64,000 nucleotides of DNA from Rhodococcus sp. HNM0563 (lineage in GTDB: Bacteria > Actinomycetota > Actinomycetes > Mycobacteriales > Mycobacteriaceae), in assembly GCF_012726195.1 (NCBI RefSeq), contig NZ_JAASAF010000009.1, positions 215,311 through 279,310 on the forward strand, written 5' to 3'. Positions 36,785 through 45,250 of the stretch are shown here, piece by piece (the first letter of the stretch is position 1; every line of letters starts with the position of its first letter). The position numbers and the translations under genes were made by a program. The notes under the pieces are model-generated. The model saw only the letters and a program-made list of their open reading frames with translations. It had not been told where the DNA came from and searched no databases.

Positions 36785-36800
36785 TGACGAATTGTCGTCA
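36785..36800. promoter_or_regulatory. Palindrome 2 in the TetR/methyltransferase intergenic region
   Basis: TGACG-AATTGT-CGTCA; same arms as palindrome 1 with a 6-base spacer. About 75 bp upstream of the methyltransferase start. Confidence 0.5.
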
Positions 36801-36876
36801 AAAACACACTCCTCGGCCCCGCTCGCGGACGGTGCGACAGGCCGGCGAGCGTCGCCGAGGCCGGTAGATTGACGAA

Positions 36877-37755
36877 ATGAGCGACAATCCGGCAGAGACG
36901 GCCCGCACATTCGACGACGCGAGCCTCACCTTCGACCTTCTCACCGACACGGTATGGGGCCCGACCGGAAACGCACTGTCCTTCCAACTCGGACTCGGTC
37001 CCGGCGCCACAGTGCTGGACGCATGCTGCGGTGCGGGTGCGTCAGCACTCCCCATCGCGGCAGCAGTCGGCCCGACGGGCCGCGTGCACGGCGTCGACAT
37101 CTCCTCCGACCTACTCGAAAAGGCCCGGTTGCTCGCCGAGGCACGAGCATTGCAGAACATCGACTTCGTGTGTGCGGACGTGACGACCTGGGAGGCGCCG
37201 TCCAACATCCCCACCGACGGGTACGACGCCCTCGCGATCTCCTACGGCGTGTTCTTCCTTCCGGACATGCACCGGGCGTTCGCACGCCTCGCCGGTCTCG
37301 TGCGACACGGCGGCCGGGTGGGTGTGACGGTGTGGCGCGAGGGGGCACTGGAGGACTACTCACGAGTCGTGTTCGATGTCGCATCGCGCTTCAATCCCGA
37401 CCTCACCGAACGCGGATCACTGCGTGCGAGGACGCCCCTCCACGAGATCGACACTCCCCACACGCTCGAAGCGTGGCTCGCTGACGCAGGCACCCACTCC
37501 GTGGACGTGCGAGTCCTGTCGAACCTGTTGCCCGCCACCGACGAACTCTGCTGGAACCTCGTCACCGGCACCGGTTACCGGGCAGCGCTGAACGGTCTTC
37601 ACGACGACGAGGTCGCGGCGGTCCGGCGCGGCATCGCCGACGAGGTGACCGCGCGCGGTATCCACACCATCGACTTCACCACGCTCGTAGGCACCGCCAC
37701 CGTACGACGTCCCCCGACAGCCGCTTCCAGGCACCTGAGACAATCGCGAGCATGA
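36877..37755 (+). CDS. Class I SAM-dependent methyltransferase
   Basis: 292 residues, UbiE/MenG-like: motif I VLDACCGAGASALPIA, VHGVDISSDLLEKARLLAE, post-motif YDALAISYGVFFLPDM. Substrate unknown. Ends in an ATGA overlap with purU, so the two are translationally coupled, an unusual partnership. Confidence 0.85.
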   Translation: MSDNPAETARTFDDASLTFDLLTDTVWGPTGNALSFQLGLGPGATVLDACCGAGASALPIAAAVGPTGRVHGVDISSDLLEKARLLAEARALQNIDFVCADVTTWEAPSNIPTDGYDALAISYGVFFLPDMHRAFARLAGLVRHGGRVGVTVWREGALEDYSRVVFDVASRFNPDLTERGSLRARTPLHEIDTPHTLEAWLADAGTHSVDVRVLSNLLPATDELCWNLVTGTGYRAALNGLHDDEVAAVRRGIADEVTARGIHTIDFTTLVGTATVRRPPTAASRHLRQSRA

Positions 37756-38639
37756 CTCGTTCCACCTCGACCGACGACCGCCGTTACGTGTTGACCCTGG
37801 GCTGCCCCGACAGCACCGGGATCGTCGCAAAGATCTCCACCTTCCTCGCGGAGGTCGGAGGGTCAATCGTCGAGGCTGCCTACCACGCAGATCAGGACAG
37901 CGGCTGGTTCTTCACCCGGCAGGCTGTGCGGGCCTCGTCCATCCCGTTCGGCATCGACGAACTGCGGGAGAAGTTCGCCGTGGTGGCCGACGGAATCGGC
38001 CCGGAGACCGAATGGACGCTGTCCGACACCGGACAGCGCAAGCGCGTGGTGCTGCTCGTCAGCAAGGAAGCTCACTGCCTGCACGATCTGCTCGGACGGG
38101 TCGCGGCCGGTGAGCTCCAGGCCGAGGTGTGCGCGGTCGTCGGCAACCACCGAGACCTCGAGAAGGTCGCGCGCCGCCACGGCATCGACTACCACTACGT
38201 CTCGTTCCCGTCCGACCCCGCCGAGCGCGGCCCGGCGTTCGAACAGGTTCGCAAGATCGTCGACTCGCACAATCCGCACGCCGTCGTCCTCGCACGGTTC
38301 ATGCAGGTCCTGCCTGCAGACCTGTGCGAACACTGGGCCGGACGCGCCATCAACATCCACCACAGCTTCCTGCCGTCCTTCGTGGGCGCCCGGCCGTACC
38401 ATCAGGCCTTCACCCGCGGCGTGAAGCTCATCGGCGCGACGTGCCACTACGTGACGGCGGAACTCGACGCGGGCCCGATCATCGAACAGGACGTCATTCG
38501 GGTGAGCCACCACGACAGCGTCGGAGACATGGTTCGACAGGGACGCGACGTGGAAAAGCTCGTCCTCTCCCGCGGCCTGCGATGGCACCTCGAAGATCGA
38601 GTGCTCGTGCACGGCCGGAAGACCGTGATCTTCAACTGA
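37752..38639 (+). CDS. purU: Formyltetrahydrofolate deformylase
   Basis: 295 residues. N-terminal ACT domain (LTLGCPDSTGIVAKISTFLAEVGGSIVEA) and C-terminal formyltransferase fold with INIHHSFLPSF and catalytic aspartate in ATCHYVTAELDAGPIIEQD. It hydrolyses 10-formyl-THF to formate and THF, balancing one-carbon pools. Coupled to the methyltransferase upstream; convergent with the hydrolase. Confidence 0.95.
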   Translation: MTRSTSTDDRRYVLTLGCPDSTGIVAKISTFLAEVGGSIVEAAYHADQDSGWFFTRQAVRASSIPFGIDELREKFAVVADGIGPETEWTLSDTGQRKRVVLLVSKEAHCLHDLLGRVAAGELQAEVCAVVGNHRDLEKVARRHGIDYHYVSFPSDPAERGPAFEQVRKIVDSHNPHAVVLARFMQVLPADLCEHWAGRAINIHHSFLPSFVGARPYHQAFTRGVKLIGATCHYVTAELDAGPIIEQDVIRVSHHDSVGDMVRQGRDVEKLVLSRGLRWHLEDRVLVHGRKTVIFN

Positions 38640-38655
38640 AGATTCGTCGTCCGGT

Positions 38656-39699
38656 CTAGGAGACCACGGCTCCGGCGCGCTCGACGAGGTGCAGCACTTC
38701 ATCGTCGAACGCGTCGATGGCTTCGACGGAACTCATGTGGCCGATGCCGTCCAGCACGACCAGGCGCTCGAGATTTCCCGCCGCCTCCAGGCCGGCCGCG
38801 AGCCGTCGCGCATGCACCGGAGGTGTGAGCCGGTCGGCGGTGCCGACGAGCACCGTCGTGGGAACGTTCAGATTCTCCAGGCCTTCGTGGATATCGAGGG
38901 TGCTCAGGGCGAAGCCCCAGCCGCCTCGCGTGCGCGGAGGGCACCCGAGCACGATCTTCTCGCAGAAGTCGACCTCTGCCGCACTCGCCGACGGTGAGAG
39001 TGCCACGTATTTGAGGGCTCGAGTCGTGAACTTCGACTCCACCAGCGGCAGCTGTGCACCCAGCAGCGGGCGTGCCACCTTCACCGGCACCCGCGGGAAC
39101 CGTTCGGGGAGCGCGATCAGAGCGGCGTGCGCGACGAGGTTGTCCATCCCGGTACTGGCCAGAAGCACACCCGCGGCCTTCTCCGAGACCTGCTCGGGGA
39201 ACCGCTCGGCCCACGCGATGATGCTCATTCCGCCCATGCTGTGCCCGGCAAGCACCGCTTTGCGGCCGGCCGGGACCACCGCGTCGAGGACCGCAGCGAG
39301 ATCGTCGGCCAGGACGTCCGGTCCGAGTGGGCGTGTGCCTGCCTCACTCGAGCCGTGTCCGCGCTGGTCGTAGACGACAACTCGGTATCGGTCGGCGAAT
39401 GCGTTGATCTGCGGGGCCCAGTACATTCCGCTGCACGTCCACCCGTGACTGAACACCAGCGGTTGTGCGTCCGGATCGCCGTAGGCGAGCACGTGGAGCA
39501 GCGCACCGTCGTCCGTCCGGACCTCGATCTGCTCGGCTTCCATACTCGGGGTGGAGAGCAGTGCGTGGGGAGCGACATCCGTTGTCCGCACCACGGTGGA
39601 GCGGGAGCGACGCGCGGCGACGACGCCCGCCACGACACCGGCGAGCGCACTCGCGCCTGCCGCGAGCAGCATTGTCTGACGACGGGTGGGCTTGTTCAC
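38656..39699 (-). CDS. Exported or membrane-anchored alpha/beta hydrolase
   Basis: 347 residues. N-terminal RRQTMLLAAGASALAGVVAGVVAARR looks like a Tat-type or signal-anchor segment; then HGWTCSGMYW, nucleophile GHSMGG, acid in VGTADRLTPP and histidine in DGIGHMSS. Similar to esterase/lipase-type hydrolases. GTG 39699 has AGGAGA well placed. Next upstream gene on the same strand is the diiron protein; 83 bp separate them. Confidence 0.85.
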   Translation of the reverse strand: MNKPTRRQTMLLAAGASALAGVVAGVVAARRSRSTVVRTTDVAPHALLSTPSMEAEQIEVRTDDGALLHVLAYGDPDAQPLVFSHGWTCSGMYWAPQINAFADRYRVVVYDQRGHGSSEAGTRPLGPDVLADDLAAVLDAVVPAGRKAVLAGHSMGGMSIIAWAERFPEQVSEKAAGVLLASTGMDNLVAHAALIALPERFPRVPVKVARPLLGAQLPLVESKFTTRALKYVALSPSASAAEVDFCEKIVLGCPPRTRGGWGFALSTLDIHEGLENLNVPTTVLVGTADRLTPPVHARRLAAGLEAAGNLERLVVLDGIGHMSSVEAIDAFDDEVLHLVERAGAVVS

Positions 39700-39782
39700 G
39701 TATGTTCTCCTGCGTGCATGTCCGGGTGGTCCCGGTGATCGATTGTCGGTGTGGTCGGGTCAGCGTCGGGTGGGCACACGGC

Positions 39783-40727
39783 TCACAGCACGTGTGCCTT
39801 GCGAAGCAGGTGCGCCGACGGACCGCCGATCAGGCCCACCGAGTCGAGGAACTCGACCGTGCGTCGCGTCCCCTGCCGCAGTTTGTCGTGGTAGTGCGTG
39901 TTTGCGCGTGCGGCGGCCTTCGCCTCGGCGATGTCCAGGCCTGCCGCCGCGTATACCTGGTCGTTGATCAGGTTCGTCACGATCAAGTAGCCCGATACGC
40001 CCAGATGCATGCGGACGTACGCGCGCTGGGCTCGCGTGGCCGTGCGCATCCTGCGTTCGGTTTCCTCGCGCGCGTACCGAATGTGCCGCGATTCTTCGAC
40101 GACGTGAATATGGCTGACCGTGCGGGTGAGTGGCTGCACCCGTTCGTCGCGCATGAAGTCGCGCTGCATCATGTCCAGGATTTCCTCGGCGAACAGCGTT
40201 GCACCGAATGCAAGCGCACCCGACGCGACGGCCTTGAAGCCCCGTCCGCTCACGCGGATCCACCGCTTCGGGCGGTAGGACGGCACACCTAGTCGCTGCG
40301 CCGAACGCGCGAACATGATGGAGTGACGGCACTCGTCGGCGATCTCGGTGAGACCGAACTGGACGTACGCGCTGGAAGGATCCTGCTGGTAGAGGTCTCG
40401 GATGAGCATCTGCATGAGGATCATCTCGAACCAGATGCCCGTTCCGGCGATACTCGCTGCTTCGTGTGTGGTGAGAACGATCCGTTGCTGCTCCGACATC
40501 CGCTCCCACAGGTCCGTGCCGTAGAGACTGGACCATTCGGGAGTCATCCCGTATTTGTCGCCCGGGATCGGAGCGTCCCAGTCGATCTCGAATGCGGGGT
40601 CGTACGACTTGCGTGCCGCTGAGTCGAGGAGTCGTTGTGCTGTGCCCTGCTTACCGTCGGTTGCGGACGACCCGCGTACCCGACCGGGCGCACTCTCGAT
40701 CGACCCGTTGGTTCGAGTGATGGACAT
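39783..40727 (-). CDS. AurF-like diiron oxygenase (p-aminobenzoate N-oxygenase family)
   Basis: 314 residues, all-helical. Diiron ligand motifs: THEAASIAG (Glu), GLTEIADECRHSIMF (Glu...His), LFAEEILDMM (Glu) and VVEESRHIRYAREE (Glu...His). AurF/CmlI relatives N-oxygenate arylamines, but many actinobacterial members have unknown roles. Lies with an exported hydrolase. An inverted repeat (40765-40789) precedes it in an AT-rich promoter region. Confidence 0.85.
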   Translation of the reverse strand: MSITRTNGSIESAPGRVRGSSATDGKQGTAQRLLDSAARKSYDPAFEIDWDAPIPGDKYGMTPEWSSLYGTDLWERMSEQQRIVLTTHEAASIAGTGIWFEMILMQMLIRDLYQQDPSSAYVQFGLTEIADECRHSIMFARSAQRLGVPSYRPKRWIRVSGRGFKAVASGALAFGATLFAEEILDMMQRDFMRDERVQPLTRTVSHIHVVEESRHIRYAREETERRMRTATRAQRAYVRMHLGVSGYLIVTNLINDQVYAAAGLDIAEAKAAARANTHYHDKLRQGTRRTVEFLDSVGLIGGPSAHLLRKAHVL

Positions 40728-40764
40728 CGCGAACCACCTCGTCTCGAATAATATCCGTTACTCG

Positions 40765-40789
40765 AAGTGTCATTATCTGAATCACACTT
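40765..40789. promoter_or_regulatory. Inverted repeat upstream of the diiron oxygenase
   Basis: AAGTGT and ACACTT perfect arms separated by 13 AT-rich bases, 38 bp upstream of the start. The surrounding 60 bp is distinctly AT-rich. Candidate operator. Confidence 0.45.
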
Positions 40790-40834
40790 GTCAAGAGGTG
40801 GGGTCGGACGATCGCCGATCGAGGCAGCCGGGCG

Positions 40835-41125
40835 TTACCAGCGCGGCTTCTGCACCTCTTCCACGCGCGGGCGGACATCGACCAGGTATACGCAGACCGC
40901 AACCACGGCGATGATGCCGAGCATCCCGACGGCCCCGAAGAGCAGCAGGACTATCAACGCGGCCACGAGAATGCCGAGCCATACGGGTTTGGTGAGCTTG
41001 TCAACCGCAGGAAACGCCTCGGCGGGTTGACGAACTGCATGGAACAAGGCGAAGCCGGCTCCTACAAGCGCGAGGACCTGTAGAGCGAGCATGATCAGAC
41101 CGGCGAGGGAATCGACATTGGGCAC
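40835..41125 (-). CDS. DUF2516 family small membrane protein
   Basis: 96 residues with two or three membrane helices (LIMLALQVLALVGAGFALFHAV; VWLGILVAALIVLLLFGAVGML) and a C-terminal basic tail RPRVEEVQKPRW. Same position as Rv0476 next to hbhA. Function unknown. GTG 41125 is the best start; the long open frame upstream of it is antisense-like sequence over hbhA. Confidence 0.75.
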   Translation of the reverse strand: MPNVDSLAGLIMLALQVLALVGAGFALFHAVRQPAEAFPAVDKLTKPVWLGILVAALIVLLLFGAVGMLGIIAVVAVCVYLVDVRPRVEEVQKPRW

Positions 41126-41213
41126 AAGACCCAGTCTACGAGAATCGGCTCCCGCGCAACTTCGTGCGCGAGAGCCGATCCGGGTCGACCCGGTCCGGAC
41201 CGAGTTACTGCAG

Positions 41214-42110
41214 TCAGTTGCCGGTGGTCTTGCGAGGCGCAGCCGTCTTGGCGGGCGCCTTCGCCGCAGTCTTGGCCGGGGCCGTCTTGGCAGGTGCCGC
41301 CTTGGCCGGGGCCTTCTTCGCCGGCGCCTTCGCCGCGGTCTTGGCCGGGGCCGACTTCGCGGCAGGCTTCGTAGCCACCGTCTCCGGCTTCTCCACAGCC
41401 TCCGACTTCTCCAGCACCGCCTCCGCTGCCTCGTCCACATCGTCCTTGACGGACTCGACGCGCGTAGCCGCTCCGCCGCTCGCCTCCTCGGCCTGTTCGC
41501 CGAGCTCGAGGACGCGAAGGGCAGCGTCATCGCCCGCATCGGCGATCACGGTGCCGACCTCGGCGGCCGTGTCGGAGATGCGGTCCGCAGTGAGTCCTGC
41601 GAACTTGGCAGCCTGTTCGCCGACCACGCGCGTCTGCCGAGCAACGGTCCCCAGAGCTTCTTCGGTGAGATCGACGACGTCGCCGAAGGCGGCCTCGGCG
41701 CGACCGAGGCGCTCTTCGACGGCCGGCTGCTGACGCAGGCGTTCGATGGTCTCTTCGCCCCGCTCGGCGAATGCAGAGTAGAGGTCGGAAGCGACCTTGA
41801 GGTACGCCTCGGCAACCCTGCGCAGCTCCTCGCTGCTGAATCGTTCGCGGAGGTCGGCGATTTCCTCGGGAAGTTCCGAAGGCAGTTCGCTCAGCCGGGC
41901 CCGCAGCGACTCGATGGTCTCGGTCAGATCTGCCGGGACCGACGCGATGCGCTCGCGGGCCGTCTCGACGCGGCCGTTCACATCGGTCTGGGTGTTCTCG
42001 GCGCGCTCGCGCACCTGGGCCACGACATCGGCAACAGCCTGGACGACGGCGTCGCCGGCACCGACCGCTGCGTAGAGGGATGTACGGAGTGCAGCGTTGG
42101 GATCGGTCAT
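41214..42110 (-). CDS. hbhA: Heparin-binding haemagglutinin-like protein
   Basis: 298 residues. Long amphipathic coiled coil (residues about 1-210: VVQAVADVVAQVRERAENTQTDV ... LRARLSELPSELPEEIADL), then a Lys/Ala/Pro-rich tail of repeated AKTAAKAPAKKAPAK units, the heparin/DNA-binding type tail of mycobacterial HbhA (Rv0475). In non-pathogens such proteins associate with the cell envelope and lipid inclusions. Followed by DUF2516 and preceded by the XRE gene as in mycobacteria. Confidence 0.88.
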   Translation of the reverse strand: MTDPNAALRTSLYAAVGAGDAVVQAVADVVAQVRERAENTQTDVNGRVETARERIASVPADLTETIESLRARLSELPSELPEEIADLRERFSSEELRRVAEAYLKVASDLYSAFAERGEETIERLRQQPAVEERLGRAEAAFGDVVDLTEEALGTVARQTRVVGEQAAKFAGLTADRISDTAAEVGTVIADAGDDAALRVLELGEQAEEASGGAATRVESVKDDVDEAAEAVLEKSEAVEKPETVATKPAAKSAPAKTAAKAPAKKAPAKAAPAKTAPAKTAAKAPAKTAAPRKTTGN

Positions 42111-42111
42111 G

Positions 42112-42639
42112 TCAATTCTCCTCGTCTAAGTCTGTGGGATTCGCGCGATCTGCTGGAACCACACGGGCGGTGACGCTCCCGGGCGCCGATTCCGGCGGTA
42201 CCGACTCGTTCTCGCGACAGAACGAGTCGTAGATGTCGAGCAGGACCTGCTTCTGCCGCTCCGACAGAGCGGCGTCGGCAAGCAGCGCGTCGCGCACCGC
42301 GCTGCGAGGTCGCTCCTCGAGAATTCCCGCTCTCACGTAGAGAACTTCGGCCGACAACCGCAGTCCCTTCGCGATCTGTGCAAGCACTTCCGCGGACGGT
42401 TTGCGCAGCCCACGTTCGATCTGACTGAGGTACGGGTTGCTCACCCCGGCCAGCTGCGACAGCTGTCGCAGTGACACCTGGGCGGCCTCACGTTGTGAGC
42501 GGATGAAGCCTCCGATGTCCTGGGCGGCGTGGTTGACCACACGTGCAGCGATATCGGTAGGCCCCGCATTCTCGGTGGACCCCGCGTTCCCGTCCTGGTC
42601 GTCCCCGGCCGACGCGGCCGAATCTCGAATCGTGGACAT
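42112..42639 (-). CDS. XRE family transcriptional regulator
   Basis: 175 residues. HTH: IRSQREAAQVSLRQLSQLAGVSNPYLSQIERGLRKPSAEVLAQIAKGL, with a disordered N-terminal 30 residues. Counterpart of Rv0474. Its stop is 1 base from the hbhA start, so it is probably in the same unit and regulates it. Confidence 0.9.
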   Translation of the reverse strand: MSTIRDSAASAGDDQDGNAGSTENAGPTDIAARVVNHAAQDIGGFIRSQREAAQVSLRQLSQLAGVSNPYLSQIERGLRKPSAEVLAQIAKGLRLSAEVLYVRAGILEERPRSAVRDALLADAALSERQKQVLLDIYDSFCRENESVPPESAPGSVTARVVPADRANPTDLDEEN

Positions 42640-42700
42640 GGCGCCCAGCGTACGCAGAGGTGCTAACTACAGCAAGCGCTCTGCTAGCACGTGATGCAGA

Positions 42701-43954
42701 TCATGCGAACAGCAGCTCGGAGACCGTGTAGATGGCGAGCCCGGCGAGCGCCCCCACAACGGTGCCGTTGATACGGATGAACTGCAGATCGCGCCCTACC
42801 GCGAGCTCGATCTTGCGACTCGCCTCCTCCGCATCCCAGCGTTCGACGGTCTCCCTGATCACCGAGGTGATCTCGTCGGCATAGTTTGCGGCAACGAAGC
42901 GAACACCGGCGAGCAGCCATCCGTCGACCTTGCCGCGCAGATCGGTGTCCTCGCGCAGCCGGATACCGAAACGTTCGACGTTCTCGCCCACTTTCCTGCG
43001 CAGCGTGCTGTCCGGGTCGTCCACCGACTCCAAGATCATGCGCTTGGCGACCTTCCAGGTCGCCGAAGCCAATTGCGTGATCTCTTCGCGGCCCATGATC
43101 TCGGCCTTGAGTTTCTCTGCCTTGGCGATCGTCACCGGGTCGTACTGCAGATCACGGGCGTAGTCGACGAGGAACCTCTCGACCGCAAGCCGTACCTCGT
43201 GCTCAGGGTTGGAACGGACCTTCCAGGTGAAGTCGACCAGTTCCCGATGGATCTTCTCGCCCAGCATCAGGTCGACGAACTTCGGGGACCACGCCGGCGA
43301 ATCCTTCGTGATGATGCGGTCGATGGTTTCCTGACTGCCCAACGCCCACTGATGTGCTCGTTCTGCGAGCATGTCGATCAGCGGACGTTGCCGTCCCTCG
43401 GCGAGGAGCTCACCCAGAATGCGGCCGAGGGGCGGCCCCCACTCGGGCTCGGCAATCCTCTTGACGATGGTGTGGTCGATGATCTGGGCGATATCGTCCT
43501 CGCGGAGGATGCCCACCACCCCGCGCAGGATCGTCGAGGTCTCTTTCGCAACCCGCTCGGCGTTCTGCGGCTGCGCCATCCACCCACCCAGCCTCAGGGG
43601 AATCCGGGCGGATTCGACCTTCGCCGACACCACATCGGGTGCAAGGAAGTTGGTTCCGACGAAGGAGCTCAGGCTCGCGCCGAGCTGATCTTTCTTGCGC
43701 TTGATGATCGCGGTGTGCGGGACGGGAATCCCGAGCGGATGACGAAAGAGCGCAGTCACAGCGAACCAGTCGGCGAGGGCGCCGACCATACCCGCCTCGG
43801 ACGCAGCGCGAACGTAGCCGACCCACGCACCGGCACCCCGGGTCTCCTGCCACCGGCAGAACAGGTACACCACTGCGGCCACGATCAGAAAGCCTGTCGC
43901 GACCGTCTTCATCCGGCGGAGATCCCGGCGTTTGGTGTCGTCCTCGAGATTCAT
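42701..43954 (-). CDS. DUF445 family membrane protein
   Basis: About 417 residues. N-terminal membrane helix (TVATGFLIVAAVVYLFCRWQ), then WVGYVRAASEAGMVGALADWFAVTALFRHPLGIPVPHTAIIKRKKDQLG, the diagnostic DUF445 block, and a C-terminal membrane helix (VVGALAGLAIYTVSELLF). Function unknown. ATG 43954 or GTG 43963. Divergent from the TetR. Confidence 0.85.
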   Translation of the reverse strand: MNLEDDTKRRDLRRMKTVATGFLIVAAVVYLFCRWQETRGAGAWVGYVRAASEAGMVGALADWFAVTALFRHPLGIPVPHTAIIKRKKDQLGASLSSFVGTNFLAPDVVSAKVESARIPLRLGGWMAQPQNAERVAKETSTILRGVVGILREDDIAQIIDHTIVKRIAEPEWGPPLGRILGELLAEGRQRPLIDMLAERAHQWALGSQETIDRIITKDSPAWSPKFVDLMLGEKIHRELVDFTWKVRSNPEHEVRLAVERFLVDYARDLQYDPVTIAKAEKLKAEIMGREEITQLASATWKVAKRMILESVDDPDSTLRRKVGENVERFGIRLREDTDLRGKVDGWLLAGVRFVAANYADEITSVIRETVERWDAEEASRKIELAVGRDLQFIRINGTVVGALAGLAIYTVSELLFA

Positions 43955-44105
43955 GTACTGCACCGGACCATTGTGCCGAAATTCGATCGCCGTCACCGGA
44001 CCCCGAGCGTCGCGGCGGCATCGACTCTGCGGAGACATCACCGGGCACACCACCGAATCGCCGGATGAGCACGCGCCCGTAGACTGAGCGGACGATCGAG
44101 ACCGA

Positions 44106-44828
44106 ATGGATGTGCCGAAACAGATGCCTTCTTCCCCACCCCCCGCGACCGACACCCCGCCCACGAAGCAGGACGGTCGCAAACGTCGTTGGCACGACCA
44201 CAAGATCGCGCGACGCGAAGAGCTCGTCGAGGGCACCATCAAGGCCATCCGCACCCGCGGACACGAGATCGGCATGGACGAGATCGCCGCCGAGATCGGT
44301 GTCTCCAAGACCGTGTTGTATCGGTACTTCACCGACAAGAACGATCTGACGACGGCGACCATGATGCGGTACGTCGAGACAGTTCTCGCGCCGCGCATCT
44401 ATTCGGCGGTATCCGAGGACCTCGACGAGTACAACCTCGCCCGGGTCGCGATCGCGACGTATGTCGAGACGGTTGCCGAGGATCCCGAGGTCTATCTCTA
44501 CGTCATGTCGAACAGCTCGTCGGCGAGCCGCGACGTCGTCGCCGATTCCGAGCGAATGATCGCAGAACTCGTGTCGGCGGTGCTCGGCGAGCGACTGCGG
44601 TTGCTCGAGATGGATTCGGGCGGCTCGGTGCCGTGGGCGTACGGCATCGTCGGCGCGATCCAACTGGCGACGCACTGGTGGATCTCGAACAAGTCGATGA
44701 CGGCCGAAGACCTCGTCGACTACCTCACGATGATGGTGTGGGGTGGGATCACCGGAATCGCCCAGGTCGCGGGATCGCCCGGGCGGTTCAAGTCGCGGCC
44801 GCACCCGCTGCTCCCGACCGAAGAATAG
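44106..44828 (+). CDS. TetR family regulator (Rv0472c-type)
   Basis: 240 residues. HTH EIGMDEIAAEIGVSKTVLYRYFTDKNDL, and the end segment WGGITGIAQVAGSPGRFKSRPHPLLP typical of this conserved mycolata regulator. In mycobacteria it flanks the hbhA block. A near-palindrome directly downstream, before the DUF4873 gene, is a candidate site. Confidence 0.88.
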   Translation: MDVPKQMPSSPPPATDTPPTKQDGRKRRWHDHKIARREELVEGTIKAIRTRGHEIGMDEIAAEIGVSKTVLYRYFTDKNDLTTATMMRYVETVLAPRIYSAVSEDLDEYNLARVAIATYVETVAEDPEVYLYVMSNSSSASRDVVADSERMIAELVSAVLGERLRLLEMDSGGSVPWAYGIVGAIQLATHWWISNKSMTAEDLVDYLTMMVWGGITGIAQVAGSPGRFKSRPHPLLPTEE

Positions 44829-44839
44829 TGACGCCATTC

Positions 44840-44860
44840 ACGTTACTGTGAGTTACGTGT
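44840..44860. promoter_or_regulatory. Near-palindrome upstream of the DUF4873 gene
   Basis: CACGTTAC-TGTGA-GTTACGTG: 8-base arms with one mismatch. It sits 11 bp before the DUF4873 start and 11 bp after the TetR stop, so it likely overlaps a promoter. Confidence 0.5.
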
Positions 44861-44871
44861 AATCTCGGGTC

Positions 44872-45210
44872 ATGCCAGATTCGACGCCGCCGCACGGAGA
44901 TGAGAACGGGCACGAACCGACCGACGGCTACAAGGGACCGGCCGACATCACGGTCGGAGAGCAACACGCCACCGTCGAGGTCGAATTGTCCGGGCACTTC
45001 GATTCGATCGTGGGTCGGCATGTGTGGCGCGGTCGCCTCCGCGAGTTCGGTGGCGCCCTCACACCAGGAACCCCCTCGGGCCCGGGCACCGAAGTGACAC
45101 TCCGGATCCAGGCCGGCGACGGCAGAACGGCCACGGCCACCGGACGCATCACCGAGATCGACCTGTGGGGAAGCCACATGATCGACGGCATCTCTGCACC
45201 ACCGTACTGA
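44872..45210 (+). CDS. DUF4873 domain protein
   Basis: 112 residues. GYKGPADITVGEQHATVEVELSGHFDSIVGRHVWRGRL is the DUF4873 beta-domain, which in other proteins is fused to flavin monooxygenases. Here it stands alone. Probably regulated by the TetR upstream. Function unknown. Confidence 0.75.
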   Translation: MPDSTPPHGDENGHEPTDGYKGPADITVGEQHATVEVELSGHFDSIVGRHVWRGRLREFGGALTPGTPSGPGTEVTLRIQAGDGRTATATGRITEIDLWGSHMIDGISAPPY

Positions 45211-45250
45211 AGTCGGACCGAACCGACGTGCGTGTGGCACGCTCGTCGCC

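Noticed and set aside
41214..41400. CRISPR-like or satellite repeat in the hbhA C-terminus
   Set aside because: The repetition encodes the Lys/Ala/Pro tail of HbhA; it is protein-level, not an array.
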